Positions 17,362-26,154 of a stretch of 33,688 nucleotides of DNA are shown piece by piece; the first letter of the stretch is position 1, and each line of letters starts with the position of its first letter. Made by a program: the position numbers and the translations under genes. This stretch comes from Balneolaceae bacterium (lineage in GTDB: Bacteria > Bacteroidota > Rhodothermia > Balneolales > Balneolaceae), in assembly GCA_007694095.1 (NCBI GenBank), contig RECI01000149.1, forward strand, positions 1-33,688, given 5' to 3'. The notes beneath the pieces were generated by a model. It was not told the origin of the DNA and ran no database searches. It worked only from the letters and a program-made list of their open reading frames with translations.

Positions 17362-19323
17362 ATGAAATATTCCTTTCTCACACTACTCATCTCAGGGCTC
17401 CTGGTTTCAGTGTCTTATTCTCAAATTAACGAATACCAGCAAGCCAACCGTTTGATGCAGCAGCAAAAGTACGAAGAGGCGTTGCCAATTTTTGAAGAAC
17501 TTTACAGGAATAATCCCAGGTCATATGTTTTTTTCGATCATTACACCGAATGTCTCATCAATCTCAAAATGTTTGATGAGGCTGAACGGGTCACCCGTGA
17601 ACAGATTCGCGACAACCGTTACGGGCTTCAATCATCATTGCGCTTAGCCGAGATTTTTCACCTGAGGGGCGACAGAAACGAAGCTTATGAGTTATGGATG
17701 AGATTGATGAGAGAAAACCGCAGTAACATCCAGGCATATTACACGATCGGCTCTTCAATGCTGGAGAGGCAGGAATATGATGCCGCCATTGAACTCTACC
17801 GGTATGCACAGGAATTTTTCCGGGACGAAACCATGTTTCTCAATGAACTTGCGAACACATACATGCAGGCAGGCAGGTTTGAAGAATCGGTAAAGCAATA
17901 CTTCAGGCTTATCATCAACTCTCCAGACCAGATGAGCCTTGTTCAGCAACGATTCCTGAGAATGAGGGATAATAATCTTTACCAGGTCGCTGCGTTCGAA
18001 CTTGAAGACCAGTTAATAGACCTCGATATCAATCATAAAGCTTATCCGCCACTGTATCAGCTGCTTGCCTGGCTGCTCCTGGAAACCGAAGAGTTTCAAC
18101 GGGCGTTTGTTCTGGCAAGACAATACGAAAACAGAACAGGTTATACAATCTATTCGCTTTTTGCACTTGCAAACCAGTTTTTGTCAGCCAGGCAGTTTGA
18201 GCTTGCAATTCAGGCATATGAATATTACCTCGAAGACAACAGCGAATCGGTGCGCATCCGTGCCAGTGAAGAGCTTGCGGTGGTTTACACACAATGGGTA
18301 CAGTACCTCCAGCAAAACAATCTCGAGACTGAGCGCAGATACAATGAGCTAAAAACAAAGGCTTACAATTTAAATGAGCAGATCATAAAAACTGCTCCCA
18401 ATTATGATCGTATCGACAGAGTATTTTCTAGAATCATCGACCTCTCAATAGATTTTTATAAAGACATTGAGAAAGCTGAGTACTGGTTCCGTGAAATGAA
18501 AAACAGCCCCGGGCCAATTGAAGATGCGTTCGCCTATTATGCTGAAGGCAGGATCGCTATTTTCAAAAAAGATTTTGTAACCGCCCGGCAAACACTGACT
18601 CGGGCTGACAGATCAACGGATAATTCCAACCTTTCGGAAAGGGCCCGCTACTATCTGAGTTTGTCTGACTTTTTCGCCGGTGATTTCGAGTTTGCCGATA
18701 TACAACTTCGCAGCCTGGAGCGAAGACACACCTCTTTTTATGCAAATGATGCAATCAAACTCCGCATGTGGATAAAAAACGGAAAACGGGCTGACACAAC
18801 CGGAACTGTGCTCAGAAACATCAGTGAAAGTTTATATAACGTTCATACTGGCATGTATGAAAACGCCCTGGATAAACTTGAACCGATATTGGCCAATTCG
18901 CAGCATCCATTTGCTGATGATCTTTTAGTTGAATTGAATTCAGCATTACCATCCAAATATAACATGCTTTTACTCAGCCTTACTGACCGAATATTAGGTG
19001 CTCAACCTTACTCACCATTAAAAGAACGCATGATGTGGGATAAAGCTATTTTGATTGAAACTTACCTGATGGCAGAAGGTGAAATCCCTGTCGCCGATTA
19101 CAGTTACCGGTTTCTTGATACACCAGATCCTGTTGGTTATAACGAAAGTCAATACTCCGCAGAGGATCGGTTCTTCAGACGGTCGCCCCAACAGATATCA
19201 CACAGGTTATCGGTTGAATATCTCGCTGAACTTCTCGAAGACATTATTATAGAATTCCCCGATGGGTTTTATGCCCCTTTCGTCAGAGAAAAAATACAGT
19301 TTTATGAAATTTCATCCATTTAG
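17362..19323 (+). CDS. Large secreted TPR-repeat protein
   Basis: About 653 residues from the ATG at 17362, which begins a clean signal peptide (MKYSFLTLLISGLLVSVSYSQ); a TTG start at 17347 would overlap the maf stop but puts extra residues before the signal. The mature part has many TPR-like units: QANRLMQQQKYEEALPIFEEL, YTECLINLKMFDEAERVTR, LRLAEIFHLRGDRNEAYELW, YTIGSSMLERQEYDAAIELYR and LANTYMQAGRFEESVKQYFR in sequence near the N-terminus, then looser helical repeats to the end. Probably a periplasmic scaffold. It is sandwiched between maf and a conserved secreted protein 10 bases downstream; the pairing with the latter suggests a shared envelope job, not yet known. Confidence 0.82.
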   Translation: MKYSFLTLLISGLLVSVSYSQINEYQQANRLMQQQKYEEALPIFEELYRNNPRSYVFFDHYTECLINLKMFDEAERVTREQIRDNRYGLQSSLRLAEIFHLRGDRNEAYELWMRLMRENRSNIQAYYTIGSSMLERQEYDAAIELYRYAQEFFRDETMFLNELANTYMQAGRFEESVKQYFRLIINSPDQMSLVQQRFLRMRDNNLYQVAAFELEDQLIDLDINHKAYPPLYQLLAWLLLETEEFQRAFVLARQYENRTGYTIYSLFALANQFLSARQFELAIQAYEYYLEDNSESVRIRASEELAVVYTQWVQYLQQNNLETERRYNELKTKAYNLNEQIIKTAPNYDRIDRVFSRIIDLSIDFYKDIEKAEYWFREMKNSPGPIEDAFAYYAEGRIAIFKKDFVTARQTLTRADRSTDNSNLSERARYYLSLSDFFAGDFEFADIQLRSLERRHTSFYANDAIKLRMWIKNGKRADTTGTVLRNISESLYNVHTGMYENALDKLEPILANSQHPFADDLLVELNSALPSKYNMLLLSLTDRILGAQPYSPLKERMMWDKAILIETYLMAEGEIPVADYSYRFLDTPDPVGYNESQYSAEDRFFRRSPQQISHRLSVEYLAELLEDIIIEFPDGFYAPFVREKIQFYEISSI

Positions 19324-19333
19324 TTCAATTACC

Positions 19334-20599
19334 ATGAAATATCTTTACTCAGCCTTTTTGTTTTTCCTGATATCAGTTTGCTCGCTGCATGCGCAGGAAA
19401 GAGTACTCATTCCGATGGATGGCAGCCAGACAAATCACCTAAAGGCTTATGGAATCATATTCAACCATATTGCTGACGGGGATACCGGAATATGGCTGTT
19501 AAATTACAGGGGAGGCAGTTTTTTAACCACTAATCAAAATGAAATTGTCCGGAAGAGCCGTGTGAGGAATGTTCGCGTGGAAGTAATTTCAGAAGCAGAG
19601 GCCGCCGAAATCATCGGCTATGTAGAACAGCCAAATGTAAATATGGCAAGCATTAATCTCGAAGCAGCTCCAAAAATTGCGGTTTATTCACCCCCACAAT
19701 CCCTCCCATGGGATGATGCTGTAACGCTTGCTCTCGACTATGCCGAAATCCCATACGATACGATATATGACATTGAGATTTTGTCGGGCGTTTTAAGTGA
19801 TTACGACTGGCTTCACCTTCATCATGAAGACTTTACAGGGCAGTATGGCAAGTTCTGGGCAATGTACAGGAATGCTCCATGGTATATAACACGTGTAAGG
19901 CAGCTTGAAGCGATGGCTGCAGAACTCGGATTCGAAAAGGTAAGTCAACTTAAGCTGGCTGTTGTTCATGAAATCAGGGATTTTGTAGCTGCCGGAGGTT
20001 TTATGTTCGCCATGTGTTCCGCCACCGATACATTCGACATAGCCCTCGCCGCCGAAGGTCTCGATATTGTCCCAACTCCACTGGATGGTGATCCTGTTGA
20101 CCCAAACGTTAACGAACGCCTGAATTTCAATAACACATTTGCCTTCGAAAATTTTGAGGTAATCACAGATCCGTACATCTACGAACATGCCACCATTGAT
20201 ATTGAAGTAGACCTGAACCGCATCAGTGAAAGCCTCGACTATTTTACCCTTTTTGAATTTTCGGCAAAATGGGACCCCGTTCCTGCCATGCTTACCCAAA
20301 ACCATGTAAGCAGCATCCGCGGTTTTTATGGTCAGGCTACTGCATTTCAAAAAGATAAAATTAAGAATAACGTTGTAATTTTAGGTGAATCACCCGGTCG
20401 GGATCAGGCAAAATACATTCATGGAAACTACGGACAGGGAACATTCACCTTCTACGGGGGGCATGATCCGGAAGACTATACCCACCGCGTGGGTGATCCG
20501 CCAACTGATCTAAGCCTTCACACAAACAGCCCGGGTTACAGGTTGATCCTCAATAATGTTCTGTTCCCGGCAGCCGAAAAAAAGAAAAGACAGACCTGA
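19334..20599 (+). CDS. Conserved secreted protein, usually mislabelled asparagine synthetase B
   Basis: 421 residues from the ATG at 19334, giving a clear signal peptide (MKYLYSAFLFFLISVCSLHA/Q); the longer frame from 19262 lies inside the TPR gene. It belongs to a strongly conserved Bacteroidota family, recognisable by LIPMDGSQTNHLKAYG, WLLNYRGGSF, HLHHEDFTGQYGKF (161-174), GGFMFAMCSATDTFDIA (221-236), FEFSAKWDPVP, FTFYGGHDPEDYTHRVGDPP (371-390) and NSPGYRLILNNVLFP at the end. I see no ATP-binding PP-loop of asparagine synthetase and no N-terminal Cys amidotransferase. The MCSA segment (C228) and GGHDPED (H377) resemble the Cys/His layout of class I amidotransferase/ThuA-like folds; that is inference. 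Ten bases after the TPR gene, so same operon. Confidence 0.8.
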   Translation: MKYLYSAFLFFLISVCSLHAQERVLIPMDGSQTNHLKAYGIIFNHIADGDTGIWLLNYRGGSFLTTNQNEIVRKSRVRNVRVEVISEAEAAEIIGYVEQPNVNMASINLEAAPKIAVYSPPQSLPWDDAVTLALDYAEIPYDTIYDIEILSGVLSDYDWLHLHHEDFTGQYGKFWAMYRNAPWYITRVRQLEAMAAELGFEKVSQLKLAVVHEIRDFVAAGGFMFAMCSATDTFDIALAAEGLDIVPTPLDGDPVDPNVNERLNFNNTFAFENFEVITDPYIYEHATIDIEVDLNRISESLDYFTLFEFSAKWDPVPAMLTQNHVSSIRGFYGQATAFQKDKIKNNVVILGESPGRDQAKYIHGNYGQGTFTFYGGHDPEDYTHRVGDPPTDLSLHTNSPGYRLILNNVLFPAAEKKKRQT

Positions 20600-20728
20600 T
20601 TCTATAACACGGTCAGCCCGGCGGGACTATTGTTCAGTTATCATCTCCTGATATTAAAAAATCTTTGGGATTTGGCAGGTGTTATACGGAAATTTCAAAA
20701 CAACCCAAATACCTGAATACATTTTGAT

Positions 20729-21493
20729 ATGTTACCATCCCGAGAATTCGAAGATCTGGTTAAGCTCATTTCCATTCTTAGAAAAGAGTGTCCCTGGGAC
20801 CGCAAGCAAACCCATGATTCCATCAAAGATAACCTGATTGAAGAAGCTTACGAGGCTGTTGAAGCCATTGATGAAAAAAACTATGAAGAACTGTCAAAGG
20901 AACTGGGCGATTTGCTTCTGCACGTAATTTTCCATAGCAAAATGGCATCAGAAGAAGGGCAATTTAGTATTGATGATGTGATTTTCCGGCTTTCTGATAA
21001 GCTGATACGCAGACATCCCCATGTGTTTAACGATACGAAAGTAAAAGATTCTGCAGAGGTAGCCTCCAACTGGGAGTCTATAAAACTGACAGAGGGAAAA
21101 GATTCTATTTTGGATGGGATTCCAAAAAACATGCCGGGACTGATACGTGCCCAGCGGATGCAGGAAAAAGCGGCAAATGTTGGGTTCGACTGGGCAGAAT
21201 GGCAGCTTGCATGGGAAAAACTAAACGAAGAAATAGACGAATGGAGAGAATCGGTTGCATCCCAGGACTTTGAGAATCAGAGAGAAGAATTCGGCGATTT
21301 GTTATTCAGCCTGGTGAATGTTGGCCGTTTACTGAAACTGAACGCTGAGGATGCAATCCGGCTCGCTAACAAAAAATTTGAAGAACGATTCAAATACATC
21401 GAGAAAAAGCTTGGAGAGAACGGTAAAACCATCACTGATTCTAATCTGGAAGAAATGGATCAGTACTGGAATGAAGCCAAAAAGAAACAATAG
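20729..21493 (+). CDS. mazG: Nucleoside triphosphate pyrophosphohydrolase MazG
   Basis: Cytosolic Mg-dependent enzyme that hydrolyses (d)NTPs to monophosphates, clearing damaged nucleotides and lowering (p)ppGpp in some bacteria. 254 residues with the two MazG domains of the long form: the first with ECPWDRKQTHDSIKDNLIEEAYE and ELGDLLLHVIFHSKMA, the second with VGFDWAEWQLAWEKLNEEIDE and EFGDLLFSLVNVGRLL. The acidic EExxE...ExxD metal ligands are visible in both. Preceded by 129 bases after the secreted protein gene, so it probably has its own promoter. Confidence 0.95.
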   Translation: MLPSREFEDLVKLISILRKECPWDRKQTHDSIKDNLIEEAYEAVEAIDEKNYEELSKELGDLLLHVIFHSKMASEEGQFSIDDVIFRLSDKLIRRHPHVFNDTKVKDSAEVASNWESIKLTEGKDSILDGIPKNMPGLIRAQRMQEKAANVGFDWAEWQLAWEKLNEEIDEWRESVASQDFENQREEFGDLLFSLVNVGRLLKLNAEDAIRLANKKFEERFKYIEKKLGENGKTITDSNLEEMDQYWNEAKKKQ

Positions 21494-21740
21494 AGAATTT
21501 GCCCTATAAGGAATCTTTTACGGAGCATATCTGTTTCTATAGCTATAAAAGTACACCATTTAAAACAATGCAAAAGCACTTCTAAATTCACCGTCACTTT
21601 TGTATTTTAGTAAACTTATATAGATGCACTGAACGGCTAAAATTCAGGACCAGATCAGCTCCTTTGCAGCTGCGTTACAGAAAACCGGGAAACGGCGGAT
21701 ACCAGTGCAATAACCTGTAATAAATTAATTAGATTAAAAA
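21494..21740. other. Promoter region of citrate synthase
   Basis: About 250 bases with no gene or terminator I can support. It should hold the citrate synthase promoter; the AT-rich stretch around 21595-21625 is the likeliest place, without a firm match to a consensus. Confidence 0.35.
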
Positions 21741-22895
21741 ATGTCGGAGCACAACCTACAACATATTGATTTAAATGAATATCCACACATCAACAAGGGG
21801 TTAGATGGAATTGTGGCGTTCTCCACTACAAAAAGCAACATTAACGGCCAGACGGGTGAACTCATCTATTCGGGATATCATATTGATACGCTGGCAGAAA
21901 ACGCCACATTTGAAGAAGTTTGTTTCTTACTGTGGAACGACAGGCTGCCAAACAAATCAGAGTTGGATGAGCTTCATTTAAAATTACAGGCAAAACGAGA
22001 GTTACCTGAACCGATACTCACGTATATTAAAACCACAAATCCAAAAGCTGAACCTATGGCTGTGGTTCGCTCCGCTGTTTCCATGCTTGCAGATTTTGTT
22101 GATAGTACTGAAACGGACACGGAAAATGCAATTACGATGACAGCCCAGATGCCAACCATTATTGCAGCATTCGACCGGGTGCGAAATGGCAAGGACATAG
22201 TTGCCCCTCTTAAAGACGGCAGCACAGCTTTTAATTTTTTATATATGCTGAATGGCGAGAAACCGGGACAAGCCGCTGAACGTACAATGGATCTCTGCCT
22301 GGTTCTTCATGCAGAACATGGAATGAATGCCTCCACTTTTACATGCCGATCAATCTGTTCCACCGAATCCGACATGTTCTCAGCCGTTACCGGTGCAATC
22401 GGTTCACTGAAAGGCCCTCTTCATGGAGGCGCGAATACTGCCGTTATGAATACACTGCTTAAATTGAAAGAGCAGGATGAAAATGCAGATCCCGTTGCAT
22501 TTACAAAAGCCAAACTCGATCGCAAAGAAAAAATTATGGGCTTCGGACACAGAGTTTATAAAACGTTTGATCCAAGAGCATATCATCTCCGGAAAATGTC
22601 CAAAGAGCTTTCCGAAGAAACCGGGCACGTATATCTCTACGAGTGGTCGGAAGCTATGGTAAAAACCATGAAAGAGGAAAAAAACATTGATCCCAATGTA
22701 GACTTCTTTTCAGCCACAGTATATTACTCCTTAGGTATCCAGCCTGACCTCTACACCTGCATCTTTGCTATGAGCAGAATCTCTGGCTGGACAGCCCACT
22801 TCTTCGAGCAAAAAGCAAACAACCGGCTTATTCGCCCGAGGGCACTCTACATCGGTGAGAAAAACCTGCCCTGGGTACCAGTAGAAGAGCGTTGA
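21741..22895 (+). CDS. gltA: Citrate synthase
   Basis: Condenses acetyl-CoA and oxaloacetate to citrate, first step of the TCA cycle. 384 residues, the shorter Gram-positive/archaeal-like form rather than the ~430-residue hexameric form. Features: LVLHAEHGMNASTFTCR, LKGPLHGGANTAVM with the substrate His, IMGFGHRVYKTFDPRA with the second catalytic His, and NVDFFSATVYYSLGIQPDLYTCIFAMSRISGW with the catalytic Asp. 2-Methylcitrate synthases are close relatives, but no prp genes are nearby. It is followed by a strong terminator, so it is the last gene of its unit. Confidence 0.95.
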   Translation: MSEHNLQHIDLNEYPHINKGLDGIVAFSTTKSNINGQTGELIYSGYHIDTLAENATFEEVCFLLWNDRLPNKSELDELHLKLQAKRELPEPILTYIKTTNPKAEPMAVVRSAVSMLADFVDSTETDTENAITMTAQMPTIIAAFDRVRNGKDIVAPLKDGSTAFNFLYMLNGEKPGQAAERTMDLCLVLHAEHGMNASTFTCRSICSTESDMFSAVTGAIGSLKGPLHGGANTAVMNTLLKLKEQDENADPVAFTKAKLDRKEKIMGFGHRVYKTFDPRAYHLRKMSKELSEETGHVYLYEWSEAMVKTMKEEKNIDPNVDFFSATVYYSLGIQPDLYTCIFAMSRISGWTAHFFEQKANNRLIRPRALYIGEKNLPWVPVEER

Positions 22896-22918
22896 TAAAA
22901 CAAAATATGTTTTGACCT

Positions 22919-22956
22919 AAAAGCCCTGTCAAACTTTGTTCGACAGGGCTTTTTTG
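22919..22956 (+). terminator. Rho-independent terminator of citrate synthase
   Basis: AAGCCCTGTC (22921-22930) pairs with GACAGGGCTT (22942-22951) around an 11-base loop and is followed by more T's. It starts 24 bases after the stop codon. A's before the stem mean it may also work in the other direction. Confidence 0.9.
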
Positions 22957-23598
22957 TTTGTTGTAACATAACATTATTGGGCTTCTCTTCTGAAGAACCC
23001 GGGGTGAACGTATACCGCACAGTATAGCCACGGGTGTCGAGATGTAGAAAAACGACGATAAGGTTCGCAGGAACAAGATCATTGGTCAGTGCAGCGGTAC
23101 GGTGGTGTCACTGTGGCGGTGCGGGGTCAGAATCCCCTCGATTCAACTTGTCACCGATACGCAATGGACACTCGGGGACGGGGTCAGGGCTCGCTGTCCC
23201 CCGGGCTACATGGGGGAATCGCTACGCGGGTAAAAAGAGGAGCGCTTCGCGATTTCCCTCATTGCGACCGGGGCTATTCACGTTGCACCCGGGGTGGCTA
23301 TCCAGTATCACATTCTGTTATATCGGGTCATATTTCCTCAGCAATCCGATACCTGCTAAAAGAAATTAAGCTGAAAGCTGACTGCCCTGAGCTTTATCGT
23401 TGATAACCAAGACCATTCGTCACCCGCAACGTTACCTGTAACGCCACATTTTGAATTGATAAAATAATCAATCACATTTAATGAATGCGTGTAATTTAAC
23501 TGCCGGCCCGAATTAATTTGTTGCAGATTTTTTTGCACAAGATATTCATGCAGATAACCTCTTAGAGTATAGAATATCCAACATTCACAATTCCAACA
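22957..23598. other. Repeat-bearing intergenic region
   Basis: About 640 bases. It contains GC-rich repeat copy 1 (core 23120-23303, perhaps extending back to about 22990) and a more ordinary AT-rich stretch (23304-23598) before the next gene. Plus-strand frames over the repeat (23034-23369 and 23089-23403) give Arg/Gly-rich products typical of repeat DNA and are not believed to be genes. Confidence 0.6.
23120..23303 (+). repeat. GC-rich dispersed repeat, copy 1
   Basis: Aligns with 26267-26420 in the same orientation. Shared blocks include CCCCTCGATTCA, TCACCGATA, CTACATGGGGGAATCGCT, GCGATTTCCCTCATTGCG and CCGGGGTGGCTATCC. This copy has two inserts absent from the other: about 24 bases near 23227-23251 and about 11 bases near 23280-23291. 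Non-coding mobile or remnant element is likely. Confidence 0.75.
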
Positions 23599-24204
23599 AT
23601 GTTCAAAAGCAAAGAAATACGATGGTTTACAGAAAAACAGGACCGCATAATCCTGGATTGGTTCGAATCAAAAGGTTTGAATTTCGAGAATACAGAATCC
23701 AGGACCGATTTTTACCTGCCACTGGCGAAAGACGATCTGAACATCAAACTGCGTGAAGGGAATATCGAGGTAAAACACCGCATACGCCCGCCGGAAAAGG
23801 GCATACTAACGGCAAGCGCACATGGCATATATGAAGAGTGGATTAAATGGAGCTTCGTCGCTGATCAAACCGACCGGTTATCTCATGAAATTATCACTGA
23901 AAGAAAATACAGTTGGACTGAAACCGTGAAAACCCGTATCGGGGTCAAAATTAAAATCGATAACAATGCCAGTGGCAAATACGAAATTGTCTCTATCAAA
24001 GATTTCATCAGCAGCGGGTGCCAGGTTGAGTACACGAAAATACTGATTAACAAAAAAGTGTTCTATACCTTTGCATTCGAATGGTTTGGTGATCCTTTCC
24101 CGGACTTGAGTGAATCCTTTCTGGCACAAATCCCCGGTGACGCTGTTTTAAAACCGGAGGTTTCAATGGGATATGCCTGCTTCCTGAATACGTTGCGCCA
24201 TTGA
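23599..24204 (+). CDS. Hypothetical protein, possibly CYTH-like
   Basis: 201 residues, no signal peptide or membrane segment. The segment FYLPLAKDDLNIKLREGNIEVKHRI, with alternating charged residues (N-I-K-L-R, E-V-K-H-R), resembles the first strands of the CYTH/triphosphate-tunnel fold that binds polyphosphates with inward-facing Lys, Arg and Glu; WSFVADQTD, KTRIGVKIKIDN and QVEYTKILI could be further strands. The fold is my inference and the family was not recognised for sure. No good ribosome-binding site stands before the ATG. It stands alone between a repeat-rich stretch and the duplicated 114-bp element. Confidence 0.6.
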   Translation: MFKSKEIRWFTEKQDRIILDWFESKGLNFENTESRTDFYLPLAKDDLNIKLREGNIEVKHRIRPPEKGILTASAHGIYEEWIKWSFVADQTDRLSHEIITERKYSWTETVKTRIGVKIKIDNNASGKYEIVSIKDFISSGCQVEYTKILINKKVFYTFAFEWFGDPFPDLSESFLAQIPGDAVLKPEVSMGYACFLNTLRH

Positions 24205-24684
24205 AGAAAGATTAGATGACAGTATGTAAAAGTTTGGATATGTTCTGTCATTTCACTGCGTAATAATCGCTTCGCTCGGTGCATTTCGTGAGAATAGTTG
24301 CGCTCGGAGCGGCCTCTGATCTACCCGCAGGAATCTATAGCAATGTTAACACAACCCAGAAAAAACCGTCCATTTGGATAGATTATTTTTTTTATGGCCA
24401 GAATTCATGATTCATATCAAGAAATACAATTCAGGGCAGGGATAACGTAACGGGATCGAAATTTTTTTTAAGAAAATGTTTGAAATTTGGTGCTTGCGCC
24501 AAAGGCGTCCCGTTGGGAGAATTTGCCCCGAAGGGATCACTTTGTGGAATTTTTTTTCATTTTTGGTCAGAATATAAATTTATAGACACTAAAAATTTTA
24601 TGTGTAAATAGATAATTCTTTCAAGAGGTTTTTATTATCATGTATATATAAGGCTGATTTATCAACAAGAACTAACCTACTTTC
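24205..24684. other. Intergenic region upstream of the fucosidase gene
   Basis: 480 bases without a gene. It contains copy B of the duplicated element (24475-24588) and, after it, 96 AT-rich bases up to the fucosidase ATG that must include its promoter or leader. Bases 24205-24474 show nothing I can name. Confidence 0.6.
24475..24588 (+). repeat. 114-bp duplicated intergenic element, copy B (core 24475-24550)
   Basis: Inverted relative to copy A on the chromosome, but in the same orientation relative to its downstream gene: it ends 96 bases before the alpha-L-fucosidase start. Contains the same three consecutive hairpins CGCC-AAA-GGCG, TCCC-GTT-GGGA, CCC-GAA-GGG. The 76-base core is identical to 10399-10474; the remaining 38 bases differ at several positions. 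Confidence 0.85.
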
Positions 24685-26097
24685 ATGAAAAACGGGAATA
24701 CATTTTCATTTTCAGCATTAACCGTATTACTTCTTTTCCTTTTTTGCCTCCAAACTTCAATCCAGCCGGTTATGGCACAGACATGGAACCCAAATTGGGA
24801 TTCAATATTAAAGCATGAAACTCCTGAATGGTTCAGAGATGCAAAATTTGGCATTTTTATCCATTGGGGTGTCTATTCAGTTCCTGCCTGGGCACCGCGC
24901 GGAATGTATGCCGAATGGTACCCGAGATATATGTATCAAAAAGATCATCCGGTATACGAATATCACAGCAAAACCTGGGGTGAAGATTTCAACTACGAAG
25001 ATTTTATTCCTCTTTGGAGGGCCGAAAACTGGGATCCTGACGAATGGGCTGATCTCTTTAAACGGGCTGGTGCGAACTATGTAATACCGGTAGGTGAACA
25101 TCACGATGGATTTCCGCTTTGGGATTCCGGACTTACCCAATGGAACGCTGCTCAAATGGGCCCGGAAAGGGACCTTATTGCCGAATTAGGAGAATCTGTT
25201 CGGGCGCTCGGTATGAAATACGGGCCTTCTTACCACGGATTGCTCAACTATTATACCCCTGAATACTCTGGGCCGCATCCCGAATATATCAATGAGAACT
25301 ATATCGAGTTCATGCATGCTAAAATGCGTGAAATTATTGATCTTTTTGAACCCGATATCCTTTGGCTCGATGGAGACTGGGTGCAGCCGCTGGAGGTGTT
25401 TCGTACACGGGAAATAATCGCCTACTACTACAACCGTGCAGAGGAATGGGGCAAAGAGGTGGCTGTTAACGACCGCTGGGGCCAGGTTCGCGGGATTTTC
25501 GGTGATTTCTTTACCCAGGAGTATGAGTATGATGTGATAGACCAGCTTATCGATCACAAATGGGAAAATACCCGTGGCATGGGTCAGTCTTTCGGATATA
25601 ACAGCAATGAACCTGAAGAGGATTACATGACTGTAACCGAACTCATTCAGCTGCTTGTGGATAACGTCTCGAAAAATGCCAATTTATTGCTGAATGTAGG
25701 CCCTAAGGCAGACGGCAGCATACCGGAAATTCAAAAGAATCTGCTGCTCGGAATAGGTAAATGGCTTGAAGTGAACGGAGACGCAATTTATGGTACCCGG
25801 CCATGGTTTAAGGCTGAAGCGAAATCAACTCAAGGTGATGATATCCGCTTTACATGGAAAGATGGTACTCTTTATTTGATGTTGATGGATAAAGCAGAAA
25901 CTCAGAGTATTACCATACCATGGGTTCTCCCCGTTGAACATGCTCATATTGCGCTGCTTGCTTCAGGTGAAACATTGAACTGGACACTGAATGATAATAA
26001 CCTGACAATTGAGCTTCCCGATCAACTGCCGGGAGAACATGTTTATGTTCTCACAATTTCTGATGATCCGGGTTACCTGATGCAGCGCAACCGTTAA
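24685..26097 (+). CDS. Exported alpha-L-fucosidase, GH29
   Basis: Retaining glycoside hydrolase that releases terminal L-fucose from glycans, acting outside the cytoplasm: residues 1-31 are a signal peptide ending VMA/Q. The GH29 catalytic barrel follows: WFRDAKFGIFIHWGVYSVPAW (49-69), GEHHDGFPLWDS (137-148) and PDILWLDGDW (223-232) with the nucleophile at about D229. NANLLLNVGPKADGSIP marks the end of the barrel, and a short beta-rich C-terminal domain closes the protein. 470 residues is usual for the family. The acid/base residue is not reliably placed by eye in GH29. It converges with the GH32 gene and is preceded by the duplicated element; no SusC/SusD pair is visible, so this is not a classic complete utilisation locus. 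Confidence 0.93.
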   Translation: MKNGNTFSFSALTVLLLFLFCLQTSIQPVMAQTWNPNWDSILKHETPEWFRDAKFGIFIHWGVYSVPAWAPRGMYAEWYPRYMYQKDHPVYEYHSKTWGEDFNYEDFIPLWRAENWDPDEWADLFKRAGANYVIPVGEHHDGFPLWDSGLTQWNAAQMGPERDLIAELGESVRALGMKYGPSYHGLLNYYTPEYSGPHPEYINENYIEFMHAKMREIIDLFEPDILWLDGDWVQPLEVFRTREIIAYYYNRAEEWGKEVAVNDRWGQVRGIFGDFFTQEYEYDVIDQLIDHKWENTRGMGQSFGYNSNEPEEDYMTVTELIQLLVDNVSKNANLLLNVGPKADGSIPEIQKNLLLGIGKWLEVNGDAIYGTRPWFKAEAKSTQGDDIRFTWKDGTLYLMLMDKAETQSITIPWVLPVEHAHIALLASGETLNWTLNDNNLTIELPDQLPGEHVYVLTISDDPGYLMQRNR

Positions 26098-26154
26098 TGT
26101 TATTAACCTGAGTTAAATTCTAAATTGTCTATTGTATAACTAAGAGATCGGAAA

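Noticed and set aside
19262-19333. Upstream start of the secreted conserved protein at 19262
   Set aside because: The extra 24 residues lie inside the TPR gene and would put a polar stretch before the signal peptide; the ATG at 19334 starts a clean signal.
23034-23403. Two overlapping plus-strand frames of 111 and 104 codons
   Set aside because: They read through the GC-rich dispersed repeat, and similar peptide text (PGLHGGIA, HPGWLS) appears from the second repeat copy; this is a repeat artefact, not a protein family.
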